This document shows positions 1-27,196 of a stretch of DNA of 64,000 nt, one piece after another. The DNA comes from Amoebidium appalachense (lineage: Eukaryota > Ichthyosporea). Location of the stretch: the NCBI GenBank assembly GCA_963693365.1, contig CAVNZM010000011.1:6758001-6822000 (forward strand). The letters are read 5' to 3'. The notes under the pieces were generated by a model, which had not been told where the DNA came from, did not search any database, and was given only the letters and a program-made list of their open reading frames with translations. The position numbers were made by a program, and so were the translations under genes. Each line of letters begins with the position of its first letter. Positions within the stretch are counted from its first letter, which is position 1.

Positions 1-1
1 T

Positions 2-11595
<11,594 letters not shown>

Positions 11596-11827
11596 GGGTT
11601 TTTTTGGTATGTTTTTAGGTTGAAAAAAACGGTTGGTTGTCGGTGTTAGAGATGATTCGAGTATAAAATGGCTCGTGTTGTTTGTGGATTCATTTCGTCG
11701 TATTTTGACGATTGGTTTTCTAATATCGTTTTTTCCTTTTATTTTTCCGCCTCTCTCCTACCTTATCTCTCCCTTCTTTGCTGTTGAAATCGTTGCGGTT
11801 TTCAATCCCCGTTTATTTAGGAATATC

Positions 11828-11869
<42 letters not shown>

Positions 11870-12048
11870 TATTGAACGAAGTGAAGCGTCTCCGATCAAA
11901 CGGTTTGGTTAGCCTGTACCAATGTGTAAATAGTTTACTTATGTGGCTCTTCAACTCGTATTTGCATACAACACATGTTCGTTCATGTGTGCGTGCACAC
12001 ACGCGGACACATCCACATGCACAATGCACACACACACACACACACGCC

Positions 12049-12117
<69 letters not shown>

Positions 12118-12152
12118 GCACACACACACACACAAACACACACAGAGACACG

Positions 12153-12205
<53 letters not shown>

Positions 12206-13559
12206 TCTCAACTCACTCACTCACTCACTCCACACACACAATTCCGTTGCAGACACAAAATGACATAATTTCTGTTCCGTTTTTTATGATTGAATGCACT
12301 TTTGCACTATATAGACTAGAAACAAAAACACCCATCTATATACTTTAGCTATAATGCCTGAACGGGCAATGTATTATTAGAACCACATGCTTTCATTCTC
12401 GCACATTATTAGCTACCGTTCCTCGCTCTAACGGAGTGTGAAATTCGAAATTTCTCGGTAATTATATATATCCGGAATCACCAGACCAATTATTTTTTTT
12501 AGTGGTGTCCACGCTGCAATATCTTGCAATTCGAATCCATATACAATATTCCAAGTATGATAATCCGCGAAACCAAGAGTTAGTATGCGATTTTTTTTCC
12601 GAATTCCAAAACAAATGCTCATTCTGATCTCGTGAATTATTACGTAGAATAAAAATGATCTACCCGGCTGAATTCAGTCGCTGAATTCATCTTAACACAC
12701 ACACACACACACACACACACGTACACCCCTGCCCCGCCCCGTCCCCCCTACCTACCCCACCCCGCCCAATAAATACATACAAAGTGCAAATCAGTGCGCT
12801 CGAAGTTATCGGCCCGGTTCGGCCGTCTCCGGTGCCTAGATCTCGACTACTAGGAGCAGCAAGTACTTTAAAACATTGCCGAATTTGTGATTAGTTTGCA
12901 AATTATGCCAGCATGCACAACGATCACTTGCATGCGAAAGAGAAAGCAAGCGGAGTACATAAGAGCGACATGTCTGATTCCGGCCCTTTTAAAATCCCCC
13001 CCCCCCCCCCCCCCCCTTGCGAGGTGGAGGAGGAGGAGGGGGGGGGGGGGGGGGGGGGTCGGAACTGGTTGTTTGCAAGGTTAATTAAATAGATATTATC
13101 TTGTTTTGGAGAAAACCTCGATCCATACGCAAGCCCTGCATGTATTACAATCACCAAATCACTCGACATCATGATACAACCTGCAAAACATCACATGAGC
13201 AGCCCAAACCTTTTACAAAATATCCATTCTTAGCCCCGTATGATGCCCGGATCTAAATGAAAATCACCATTTAAAACACCAAAAAAAAAACAAAAAAAAA
13301 AAATCCATATCGATAAATTCTACTCACCACACATTCATCATAATATCATATCATCATAATATTTCAAATTTCGATCGAATTTAACGGGTATGTGTCAAAA
13401 ACGTGCCTATAAGCCTCGGTGAACTGGAACGAAAACGGGAGGAAATTTCAATTTTCTTTAGGAGTATATCACATACATATATATCTCAGATCACGAAGCA
13501 GACATGATAGCCGAGCAACGCTATGACCGAAAATGAAAGTTCATGCGTGGCTTCGAACA

Positions 13560-13593
<34 letters not shown>

Positions 13594-13695
13594 GCGCGCG
13601 CGCGTATGTGTGTGTGCGCCCACGCGCACACGTATGCATGTGCGCGTGTGTGACACGTGTGTGTGCAAGTCTCTCTCTCTCTCTGTTTGTGTGTG

Positions 13696-13727
<32 letters not shown>

Positions 13728-14167
13728 ACACGTGTAGTTGAGTTTTAGCGGGGAAGGGGTGGGGGGGCTGGGAGGGTTCGCGAAGTTTGTAAGGGGCACC
13801 GAGGGGGGGGGGCCGAGAGGGGGGGGGGGGGGGGGGGGGAGGCTATTGTGTTTTGAAACTAATATTATGGGGAGAGGAGGTTGGTTGTTCGGAAACCTGT
13901 GGGGATTTGGGTGCTTTTGTTTGGAAATGTGTGGGGGCAATATATTCACTTTCTGCTCCTGCTACCCTTCCAAGGAACAGGCCGAGTTGCGCTGTGTCCG
14001 CATGTGATGGTGTGTACACACACTGTGCGTGTGTTTGTGTGTGTGTGCGTGCCTGTGTGCCTGTGTGTCTGTGCTCGCACTCACGTGTGTGTAAGAGGGA
14101 GAACACTTCAGAAATGAATTAGCAACCTATTTGAAAACGTCGAAGTAACTGCGTTACTGCACCCCCA
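11596..14167. other. Intergenic region between convergent genes
   Basis: This is the convergent space between the RA-like gene (plus) and the ING-like gene (minus). It holds a T-run of about 44 (11827-11868), CA arrays (12023-12200), an AT-rich unique stretch (12240-13550) containing small C- and G-runs near 13000-13058, TG arrays (13561-13735) and a G-run near 13820. I see no convincing exon or RNA gene. Confidence 0.7.
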
Positions 14168-14961
14168 TTATTGCTGCTTTTCGCATTCTCTGGCAGCGCG
14201 TTGGCACTCCGGGCTGCAGTACCACTGGCAGCCCCTGGGTAGGTCCTTGAAGTTGACACAGTCAAAGTGGAACCACTCGATCTTGCACTGTGTGTATGTG
14301 TGTGTACGTGTGTACATGTGTGTGTGTAGTTGCGTACGTGTGTGTGTGCGTACGTGTGTGTGTGCGTACGTGTGTGTGTGTACGTGTGTGTGCGTACTTG
14401 TGTGGGTGTACGTGAGTGCATGTGTGTGTGTGTGTGTGCGCGCGCGCGCGTGTGTGTGTGTGTGTGTGTGTGTGCATGTGTGTTGAAGCTCTCATGAGCG
14501 TGTGTGTGTGGTGTGTGTGTGTGTACGTACGAGCGTGTGCAAACGTGTGTGTGTCCATGTCATTGTATGGATTTGTAATGGGACAGGGGGTAAGAGGGTA
14601 GGTTTTAATATGAATGAACATGTGCATCATTCCCATATACCCACGTGCATGAACGACTCTCTGCTGGCGATCCCCCCCCCCCCCACACACACACACACAA
14701 ACACACACACCCACCACCACCACCACCAACCCCCCCCTCCTCCATAATATTAATAATGATAATAGTAACTAATATTATCAACAATAACAATCATTTCGAA
14801 CAGGCAATCAGGCAATCACAGAGGTTTAACGTAAACAAATCAACTAAAAAGCAGGGTGCCACCACCACATAAGGCCCATTGGTAGACTTGAAAGCAGCAA
14901 AAGAATGGTAGTAGTGGTGGTGATGATCGTGGAGCGTGTCCGGTTGTATGTGCGTGACAAT

Positions 14962-15017
<56 letters not shown>

Positions 15018-15198
15018 ATGCGTACGTGCACATATGGTCGTGGTGGCTGCCTGGACGGGCTTTTGCACCCTCTTCTTTTCCTTTTCATTGGGGGGGGGGG
15101 GAGGGGGGGGAGGGGGGGGGGAGGGGGGAGGGGGGGTGTTATGGCATGTGGTTCATAGTGCGAAGTACAAATTTACTAGGGCAAAGCAGTGCTTGTAT

Positions 15199-15229
<31 letters not shown>

Positions 15230-16332
15230 GGGGGGTTCTTTACGTTTTTGTTGTCGCAGGCAACCATGAACCCAAAACCTGGCTGTGGAACGAGGAGGAC
15301 ATAAGTGAGCACCCCTCCTGCGGGCATATTTGCGGAACCCCCCCCCCCCCCCCCCCTCGTTTCCGGAGGTCAGGTCTCCATTTGTGCCCGTTTCTACTTC
15401 TCCGGTGCCTTGTTCCTGGTCTCCCCCCCCCCCCCTCCCCCGCCTTCCCCTCCCAACCCCCCCCCCCCCCCCCCCCCCCCCTCACACACACACACACTCC
15501 CCACCCCACCCAGGGTCGCATCCACCTCTCCTGCACCTGTCCACCCCACCGTCTGCCTGCCAACCACCAAATCTCCCCTACCAAAAACCACCTGCCAGTT
15601 CTGTCATCCCCCCCCCCTCCCCCCTCCTCCTTCCCTCACTCCTAGGCCAGCCTTCTGGGTGATTCTGTCCCACACACTCATCATCTTCTCCATTCCTTCC
15701 GTACTACTCATCCCCCCCCCCTCCCCCCTCCCCCCCCCCCCCCCCCCCCCTCCCCCCGCCCTCTTCCCCCATCCATCTCTCCATCTCCATCCCCTTCAAC
15801 CCCCATCCACACACCCTGTTGCAGTAGCAGTACACAGGCTCATCGTCGTCTTATATGTCGTCTCCGTAACGCAAGAGCGCTGCAGACTTCTTCTCCTTGG
15901 GGTGTTGCTTATCCTCCTGGGAAAAGAAAAAAAAAAAAAAAAAGGGGGGGGGGGGGGGGGGGGGGGGGGGGTAGATGCACACGTTCAATACATGTAATGC
16001 ACACAATACAAAGAAATAGTGTCATTTTCACACATAGCACACGAACGACTGGCACTAATGACACATAAAGCACCTCCGGATGGATGCAACACAATGAAAT
16101 TTGGGTGCTAGGTATGATTCGACCCCCCCAGTAGTCAATAGGGCTGGGGTTCGTTCATGTTGCCAAATCCCTACGGTGTTTGAATCTTTAACGCCCACAA
16201 CGACATTGCGTAAAAAGGACATCACAGGCGATCCAGAAAAATCTATGGGTTCACCCTTTGCAATTCCAATCTACAGCTTTATTGCACACTATCTACCCCG
16301 TCTCCCTCCCTCCCCTCCCCATTCTAAACACG

Positions 16333-16431
<99 letters not shown>

Positions 16432-16863
16432 GAGCACCCACGCACACACACACACACAAACACACCCATGCCCATCGACTCTTTCTTACGTCTCTTATCC
16501 TTCCCCCCCCCCCCCCCCCCCCGCCCCCTCCCGCCCCCCCCTCTTACTCCCCCCCCCCCCCCCCCTCCAACCCCACCACCCACCCACCCACCCGAAAAAT
16601 CCCCGCTCCCAGGCCCGACAGCCCAACTTGCAGCAAAGAGAACACAAGATCATACCTACAGTTCAATTTCGGACACGAAAAAACGGTAAAACGTGACGGT
16701 GCCAGAAAATCGAAAAGCCACGAACAACACAACACAGGCAATGCATGCAGCAGGGGGTTGCACATACACACACCTTCTTCCTCTTCTTCTCTCCATTCTT
16801 GTCCCTCTCGGCATCCGACTCCGTTTTCCTCTTGACACCCTCTGTGCAACCACCATCAGTAAG
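14168..16863 (-). CDS. ING-type PHD finger protein, C-terminal exons, with in-frame TAA
   Basis: Minus-strand exons 16863-16774, 15916-15815, 15282-15244 and 14287-14168 join in phase 0 throughout. They encode a Lys-rich segment (ending GEKKRKK, then [11 protein letters not shown]), then VYCYCNR + [13 protein letters not shown] + [13 protein letters not shown] ... [12 protein letters not shown]. This is the Cys4-His-Cys3 signature of ING-family PHD fingers, which read histone H3 methylated at Lys4 in acetyltransferase or deacetylase complexes. The gene ends ECEKQQ-TAA. Two oddities: codon 22 of the 34-codon second exon is TAA, between DDI and DDDEP; and no N-terminal ING domain exon was found, with only about 260 bp left before the next minus-strand gene's stop. 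It may be a pseudogene, a sequence error, or a fusion with the upstream coiled-coil gene. The PHD assignment is firm; gene integrity is not. Confidence 0.75.
16337..16430. repeat. (CA)n microsatellite
   Basis: A perfect CA array on the plus strand within the first recognised intron of the minus-strand ING-like gene. On the sense strand of that gene it reads TG and lies in the 5' half of the intron. Confidence 0.97.
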
Positions 16864-16915
16864 CTGTTTATCCCCCCTCCCTCCCTTCCTCCCCCCCCCC
16901 CCCCCCCCTTCTGTG

Positions 16916-16986
<71 letters not shown>

Positions 16987-17126
16987 CTCCCTACAAATCA
17001 GCTCGGAGTCCACTGTACACGTGGCATCATTTCACATTCATCCACTATGAAATCCAGAACCATTCGATCAATCCCCCTTCGTCCCCCCCCTTCCCTACAC
17101 ACACAACACAAACACAAAACACACAA

Positions 17127-18901
17127 TTATAGCGAATCAATCGGTTCCGCACCACCTTCCCCCTTTTCCAGATCTTGCTCCTTGATCTCGCGATCGCTCT
17201 CATCATTTGCCCGGTCATTCTTGGCAGTTGCCCGATCTCGTTCCTCGATCGCCCGATCCCTTTCTTCGATTGCGCAATCTGGCTCCTCACTTGCTAGCCT
17301 CCGAAGCCTGTGTTGGACACCGTCGTATAGTTGTCTAAACCCCTCCTCCATACGTGTACGTCTTTCTTGGATGCTGTCGGAAGATTGTTCAGACCCCTCT
17401 ACTTCAACATCGCCCACGTCCCCATCACCCTTTCCCTCCTCCGTTTCCTTCGTCTCCCTCTTTCCCTCCTCCTCTTTCGCCCTCTCCTCCAACTCACCCA
17501 CAAGCTTCCCCAACCTGTCCCCTTCTCGCTTTGCCTCTTTCATGCCCTTTTCCGCTTTGTTCCTTTTCTTTTTCAAATTTTCAATCTCCGATTTGTGTCG
17601 ATCCACCTCGCCTTCAAGAGAGGTCCACTTCCTCATGTATTCCTCCTTCGCCTGAATTTCCCTATCTCGGTGTTCCCTAACTTCCTTCTCCTTTTCCTTC
17701 AAAATTTCAAATTTGACCTCCGCTTTCGCTCTCGCCACCGTCTCTCTCAAAAGTTCCGATCTCACTTTCTCATATTCCACCAACGGGATCATGTTCGGAT
17801 CGGGCCGAGGATCGATCCGGGTCGAAATTTCAAAACTCGGTTGTGTTTGTGTCGCGTTCTCCGTTTTCTCTTTCACCTTTTCCTTCTCTTTCTCTCCCGT
17901 CATCTCCTCATCTCCCTTTCTCCCCTCCAAATGTGCATCTGTTTGTGTTCCGTTCTCCATTTTCCTGTTTTCCGTTTCCTTCTCTCCCGTATTTTTTATG
18001 TCCCCATCTTCCTTTCTCCCTCCATTTTTACATTTGTCGCACACCGCGCCGCTCCCAACACCCCCCTCCTCCTCCCTCTTCCCGCACGGCGTATGGACGA
18101 AATTCGGCCGGGGCTGGAGCCGTCGGCGATTCCCGTTTTCTGATTTTAATTTTTCATTTTCCATCCGCAATCTCGCGTTTTGCGCCACCAGACCCCGCAG
18201 CGCCGTCTCCTTGGCCTCCCTCATCCTTTGTTCCTCGTGCCTGCCCGCGACGTCGGCGACGGGGTTCCCCCTGTGTTGCAACATTTTCACTTTCTGTTTC
18301 TGTTTTTGCCACTCCTGTCTTTCGTTATCGACCGCCTCTTTCAGGGCATCGTTTCTCTTCTCGAGTTTCGCTATCCGTTTCTCGTTTTGCGCTTGTTGTT
18401 CCTTGGCCGACTTTTTTGCCTGTTCGAGTTCCCGTTCTATCTTGTTAAGTTCCATTTTCAAGTTGTAATATTCCCTTTCCGCGTTTTCCGCTCTTTCTCT
18501 CTGCATCGCCGTCTCCGGCCTCGCGCTCGCGACAGACCCCTCCGCCGCCGCCGACAATTTCACGTTTTCCGCTTTCAATTTTTGCGCTTCGCTGATCACC
18601 CTTTCCAGTTCTTTTTCCTTCTCCTTGTACCTGTCGTATATCTCCTTGATTTGTCTATTCAACTCTCTGTTTCTTTCCTTTTCCTTATTGAAACACGAAT
18701 CTTCCCCCTCCGGTTTCCTCTCTTCTTCGTGGTTTTCCGTCGTGTTTTCGCCGTCATTTCCCCCGATTTTGCGTCCGATTTTCGGGTTTTCTGGTGTGCG
18801 ACCCGGTGGAGATGAATTGGGAGCTGTACGGTTTGCCGAAGTTCTGAAATCCTGCAGACGGCGTCAGAGTGTGTGTGGTGTGTGTGTGTGTGTGTGTGCG
18901 T

Positions 18902-18932
<31 letters not shown>

Positions 18933-19010
18933 GGCATGTGTGTGGGGCATTTGTGTATGTACGAATGTGCTGGTGCGTGTGCCGGCGTTCGTGCAAGGGT
19001 AGGAAGAAAG

Positions 19011-19049
<39 letters not shown>

Positions 19050-19437
19050 GGGAGAGGTGTTAGGGAAACAATATCTGCGTAAAACACGAATCACAAAAAA
19101 GGAAAAACAAAAAGAAAAAAGAAAAAGAACAAAGAAAAAGGACAAGAGGAAGAAAACGAAAAAGAAAACGAAAAAGAAAAGGGAGAAGAAAAAGAAAGAG
19201 AAAAACAAACAAAAAAAAGAAAGAACAGAGAAAACACAACAGAACCAAACCAAAACATTACCCCAGAAACAACAGATTTGGTTCACCAGAGCCCATCATC
19301 AGGGAGCCTCCCAGAAACCTCCACACAAAAAAACACATTTCGAGTTTCCTTAACCCTTCACCCAACTCCCACTTTTTCTTCCAATCATCCGTGGGAGAAA
19401 AACGGCAGGAAGGCGCTCCCCAGGGGAGGGGGGGAGT

Positions 19438-19470
<33 letters not shown>

Positions 19471-19583
19471 TAAATCGCGTTGCGCAATCAGAGGTACAAA
19501 TTGGCTGAAAATGGAAAATCGTGAGTATGAAGTATGAGTGGCGCCAATTGTACAAAAAAATAAAGGAGGATTTTTTTTTTTTT

Positions 19584-19614
<31 letters not shown>

Positions 19615-19730
19615 GGATAAGAGGAATATAGACCAAAAAGGAAGGAGGGGGAAAAAAGGGAGGGCGGGAAAGCATGACAAACAGCGCGGTGGCGCGGAGG
19701 TGGGGAGATGGGTGGGCAGGTGGGAGCAAA

Positions 19731-19767
<37 letters not shown>

Positions 19768-21416
19768 GGGAGGGGAACAAAACCACTCACCGGCAAAAGG
19801 GGGACGCTCACTTGCTCAATTTTCGCCTTTCTGGGCAAAGTCAGAACCCCCCTATCCCAGGGCAAAAGCGGGATCGTAATTTCAACATGGGCGGCATCGG
19901 GTTTTCCTTCCGATTCTCCGTCGAAAATCACAACGTCGTCATTGGACCCCTCCAAAGGGGGGCTCGGGTCACGACGGGGGGAAACCACCGCGGCTGGTGG
20001 GTGCGACTGGGGATTGGGGGGGGCTTCCGACTTTCCCGAATTTTTCGATTTTTCCGTTCGATCAACAACCGCAGAATATTCCGGATTTTCAAGTTTGCCT
20101 TTAGAACCCCCTGGAGCGAAATTCGGTGGCGATTTTCGGAAAGGGCGAGGAGGGGGGTCAGGTTTCGGTGCGGAGGGACGACGTTGCTCGAAGTTGATAT
20201 GGGCCCCCATGGCCGCGCCGTCAAAGTTTCCAAAATTGCGATTGGCACCCCCCACACCTGGTGCTCTAGGTGGGAATTCCAGAGGGGTTTGGTTGGGCGT
20301 TTGGGTATGCACAAAGGTAGGTGTTGGAGGTAGAGGGGGCTTTTGGTGTGAAATTTGGGGCGAAGAATTCACACGGGCCAGTGATTCCGGGCGCGGACGT
20401 ATAGGCCGGTAGCGGGGTGGTGGGGGGGGGGAGGAATGGGGCACATGTCTAGGCATTGTTTCGGGTAATGACGCTGTTTCCGGTGGTTTTGAAGTCGATT
20501 TTTGGTTTCCCGGTGTCTCGGAATTCCCAATAATCCCAATTTTCCCGGTCGGTACCGATGGTCTTGGTTGGTATGCGGAAAAAGATGGATAACCACCAGG
20601 TAGAGAAACCGAAATTTCGGGTTGCACCGTCGGTGGCGACCCTCGAGGGGCCGGTGTAGCCCCAAAACCGGAAATCGGAATTTGGGTTCCCGGGATTTGG
20701 GGGCGAGGTGGTTGGGATTCCGCATTCAAAGGCGCAAGGTTCGGCTTGGGCGAGACGATTTGGGATTTTCCGGTTGATTCGCCAGGAATATTGGTGGTGG
20801 GGGGGGGAGAGACTTGGGTGGGTGTTGGGGTTTTGGGCACGACACCTTGCGGAGAAAGGGTTGTGTTAACGGGAATTTGGGTAATTTGTGCGACGGGAGT
20901 GTGGTTGGGTGTCGTCGGTTTAGAAACGGGATTTTGCTTTTCAAAAGGGGTGGGGATGGGGGACGTCTGGACTCCTGGTGTGGGCGTCGGTGTAGGGGGG
21001 TTGGATGTTTTTGCCGCTTGGGGTTTTTTTGGTGAATTCGCGCTCGAATCCGACTCTTCGGAATCCGAAATTTCATTGAATACGGGTGCCCTGGTGGGGG
21101 TTTTACGCGGATCGTCTTTCTGCCAATTGAAAAATTTCCTTTGGCCAGAACTTCCACCCCACGAACTCACCGGTTGGACGCCCCCAGTGGATTCAGCCGT
21201 CTTGCCCAATCGTTGCTTGGGAAAAGTTTCCTTATTAGGCTGTATTTCGCTCGAAACAAAAATGACATCACTGTCCGAGCCCTCCTCCCCATCATCACCC
21301 TCGACTCGAATTTCGCGCGATATTTTCCGTGTTTTTTCATCGTCTGGAGATGTGGCGGTGGTGATGGAGTCAACCTCCCCAGGGCCCTTTTGTTTCTTGG
21401 CCTCATGCTCGCTCAT
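17127..21416 (-). CDS. Pro-rich, SIM-containing and coiled-coil protein, two exons
   Basis: Exon 1 (21416-19791, 542 codons) starts ATGAGCGAGCATGAG and ends at a consensus GTGAGT donor in phase 0. Exon 2 (18851-17127, 574 codons plus TAA) starts after CTGCAG in phase 0; the joined product is about 1,116 aa. The N-terminal half is Pro/Ser/Thr-rich and disordered, with two hydrophobic cores in acidic context, [10 protein letters not shown] and [10 protein letters not shown], that fit SUMO-interaction motifs. The C-terminal half is highly charged, with heptad-like coiled coils (residues about 606-790 and 900-1060), two TQT motifs (NGTQTD, NATQTQ, about 32 residues apart) of the dynein light chain LC8-binding type, and a terminal EERDRA repeat. 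A possible CxnCxxC group (HTPCGK ... CDKCKN) sits between the coils. I do not recognise the family. A scaffold role is inference only. The two exons could belong to separate genes, but phase and spacing favour one. Confidence 0.65.
19013..19048. repeat. Poly-G run in the intron of the coiled-coil gene
   Basis: A G-run of about 36 bases, read as poly-C on the sense strand. Further G-runs occur at 19440-19469, 19594-19616 and 19731-19766 in the same intron. Confidence 0.95.
19265..19345 (-). mobile_element. Possible short fragment of the C-tailed retroelement family
   Basis: On the minus strand the piece CTCCCTGATGATGGGCTCTG with an upstream TTTTTTGTGTGGAGG matches 40262-40310 of the long copy, which has TTTTGTGGAGG and CCCTGATGATGGGCTCTG. 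Only this short core is recognisable. Confidence 0.4.
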
Positions 21417-23873
<2,457 letters not shown>

Positions 23874-25276
23874 ATGGGCCGCATAGTTCACGGAACGGTC
23901 CATGTGACCATCCATGAGGCCCGAGGGCTCAAGAAACAGGACTACTTTGGCCAAAACGACAATGTCGTGTTTGTGTCTCTGGACAAGGGAAGGGTGTGGC
24001 AGACACCTATCAGTGAGGGGTGCGATCCGCAGTGGAATTCGACTGGAAGCACGATGGTGGGAATGTACGCAGGCGAGGTTAACGTCGAGGTATGATTCCG
24101 TCGAACCCCAACTCCCTCCCCCCCCCCCCCCCCCCCACCACCACCACCACCACCACCACCACCACCTCCCCCCCTACCCACCTCTATGCCCCCCACCTTA
24201 TGCCAACACACATCAAATCTGGCAAACACACACAGACACACATACACACACCTTTGGCCGACTGGACATGTGTGTGCCTGGATTCAATCATGTTTCAGTC
24301 TGTTATCTGTAGCACAAACATATTTGCCCCCCCCCCCCCCCCCCCCCCCCCCTCCCCGCACAGGTATTGTGTTCCGTCCGTCCATTCCCCCTATCCCCCC
24401 GCCCCCCTGCCCCCCCACCCTCTCCCCTTCCTCTCCCGCCACCACCCACCCATTGTAATGAAAACCTTTGATGTGTTTGGAACCACAAGCATGAAGCGAT
24501 GAATGTGTCGGGAACCAAACAATTTGGTGGAGGCGAAAAAGAAAAGGAGAAACGGAACCGGGAGCTCTCTCATCATTGGCTGTGTGCAAGTGTCTCTTTC
24601 CTGAACGGTTGTTGTCAATTCATCTGTTGGGTGATCTTGTCGTCTTTTCTACCTTTCTTCCTTTCCCCCCCCTTTCCTCGCCCTTTTTTTTTGCATGTAT
24701 CATCCTCCCCCCTCCCCCCCCCCACCCCCCCCCCCCCCACCCCCCCCCCCCCCCCCCCCCACCATCCCCAACCACTCCCGATCCTCTGTTCCCTTTCCCT
24801 ACACCAGAAGCATCTGTCCACTCGAATAAAAGTACGCATAGACGTGTCAACCTCTTCAGGCCGGCACTAAATGATCTGGCCGGCAGCCGGCAAGCTCTAA
24901 ACAGCTCTAAACAACTCTGTTGTGGCTTAAAAACGATAGGAAAAGCTCAGATAAATTGTAAGTATCGACACGTGTATGTCTTGCCTACATACGTTTCTAA
25001 GTTGGTTTGGGAAAAATTTCATTATATCGTATACTTTTGTATCTGTTTTTGTGTTTCTGAAGTGTCTATCTAGGGAAATTTGCCGGTATGAACAGATTAA
25101 GATTAGTGCGGTATTCTCGGTCATGACACTTATCCATTGGATTCGCTTGTTCAGGTGTACGACATAGACACGGGCCGAGGCAAGGACGAGGTTGGCAAAG
25201 TGACATTTCCCATCGACGACTTGATGATGGGAACTATAGAGTATGTGTGTGTGTGTGTGTGTGTACGTGTGTGTAC

Positions 25277-25307
<31 letters not shown>

Positions 25308-25361
25308 CGTGTGCGCGCGTGCGCGCGCGCGTGTGTGTGCGTGTGCGTGTGCGCGCGCACG

Positions 25362-25433
<72 letters not shown>

Positions 25434-26369
25434 CTGCGTGCCTGCATGCTTGCGTGCGTGCGTGCGTGCGTATGTTTGTGTATGTGTGTGTTTTCCCGTG
25501 TACGGTGCACGTACCTTTGTGTGTTCTGTTACTACAAGCTCGATCAAGTTCGCAACCCATATTCGCAACGATGCAACCTATATTTCCATACACTTTACAC
25601 AAGCACTTCGCACTTTTCAGACCCTCTGTTGCCCTTGCCATCCCCCCCTCCCCCCCCCCCCCCCCCCCCAATCCCCCCTCCCCATCCCCCCCCCCCTCCC
25701 CCCCCCCCCCCGCCTCCCCCCCTTCCCACCGGCCCTCTTTCCCCCCTTCCCCCCCCCCCCCCCCCCCCCCCTCCCCCCTCCCCTCACTCCCTTCCCAGCC
25801 TTTCCCACCTGTTCTCGAGCAACTCGCCCTTGTATTACTTGTGCGGTGTTTGCCTTACGGATTCTGTGTCTCTGCTTACTGCCTGGTCTCTGTATCTGCT
25901 TTTCTTGACTCAATTTCTGTTTTTAGATGGCCATCGGCTGCACACAATCCCCCCCCCCCCCCCCCCCCCCTCCCCACACCCTTTCCCTGGCGCCCCTCCC
26001 CCCTCCCCCCCCTCCCCCCCTCTCCGTCCTCCCATCCCCCTGCTCCGAGCCATGCTGCAAAAGTGGGATCATGGAAACCCTTTCTTTTTGTGTAGCATAT
26101 AAGTACCTACCTCAAGGTTTCTCTGAATGTGCCTCACTCATCAAGTTTCTTCTGGCTTTTTCCGGTACGAACCTGCATTTCTTTTTTGTTGTTTTTCATC
26201 ATGGTCTATTGTGCTATCGTCTTCATGCTCTAATACATCTCCAATCCCCCCCTCCCCCCCTCTCCCTTTCCCTCCCTCTCTCCTGCCCCCTCCCCCCCTC
26301 CCCCCCTCCACACACACCTACACACCCACACACATGCTCACACGCACACACACACACCCACACTTCCTC

Positions 26370-26401
<32 letters not shown>

Positions 26402-26720
26402 CCACCCACCCACCCACCCACCCACCCACCCGCCCACCCACACACACACACAGTGGTTGGTACAAGCTCGATACAGAGGGGGAGATTCGTCTGACGTTGT
26501 ACTTTGAGCCAGCCAGACCCGCCCCGTGGGCAGGGGGTAGGAAGGACGTATTTCGAACCCCGAGAGGAGTGTAAAGTGACCCTTTATGGAGATGCCGAGG
26601 TGCCAGAGGGTATGTGAATCCTCCCCCTCCCCCCCCCCCCCCCCCCCCTTCCCCCCCCCTCCGACTCCGACGATAAATGTCCCATCCCCCATCTCCTTCA
26701 CCGACTATTTTTCTGTTGAA

Positions 26721-26753
<33 letters not shown>

Positions 26754-27165
26754 CCTTTCCCACTGCCCTTGCCTGCATAAGCAACCCTGCTCGTCTCTGA
26801 TCAAGACGGGTGACCTACCCATGTTCAAGTGAAACAGTATCTGAGTTGGGTTTCGTTAACGAGGTGAATAGGTCGAAACTCGGGTACTGTGGATGACGTG
26901 GGCCCCCCCTGAGGATGGGCTCTGCTTGTTATGCATACTCTTTTTGTATGGCTTGCATTCTGCATCGTGTTATCCGTTTGTTCTTGTGTACTTCGTACTT
27001 TTTGACGCATTCAAACCCCCCCCCCCTCCCCCCCCCCCCCCTCCCCCCCCCCTTTCCACCTTACCTCCATCTCCTTCCCCAACTCCTTTAAAGCTAAACC
27101 CCCCGCCCCCCCTCCCGACCCCACCCAATAACCCCTTTCCCGGATTCCTTTTTGGTCAACCCCCC

Positions 27166-27196
<31 letters not shown>

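Noticed and set aside
17331-18815. Long plus-strand frames rich in Phe, Ser and Leu
   Set aside because: They are the antisense of the coiled-coil exon on the minus strand, whose charged heptads and splice phase are convincing.
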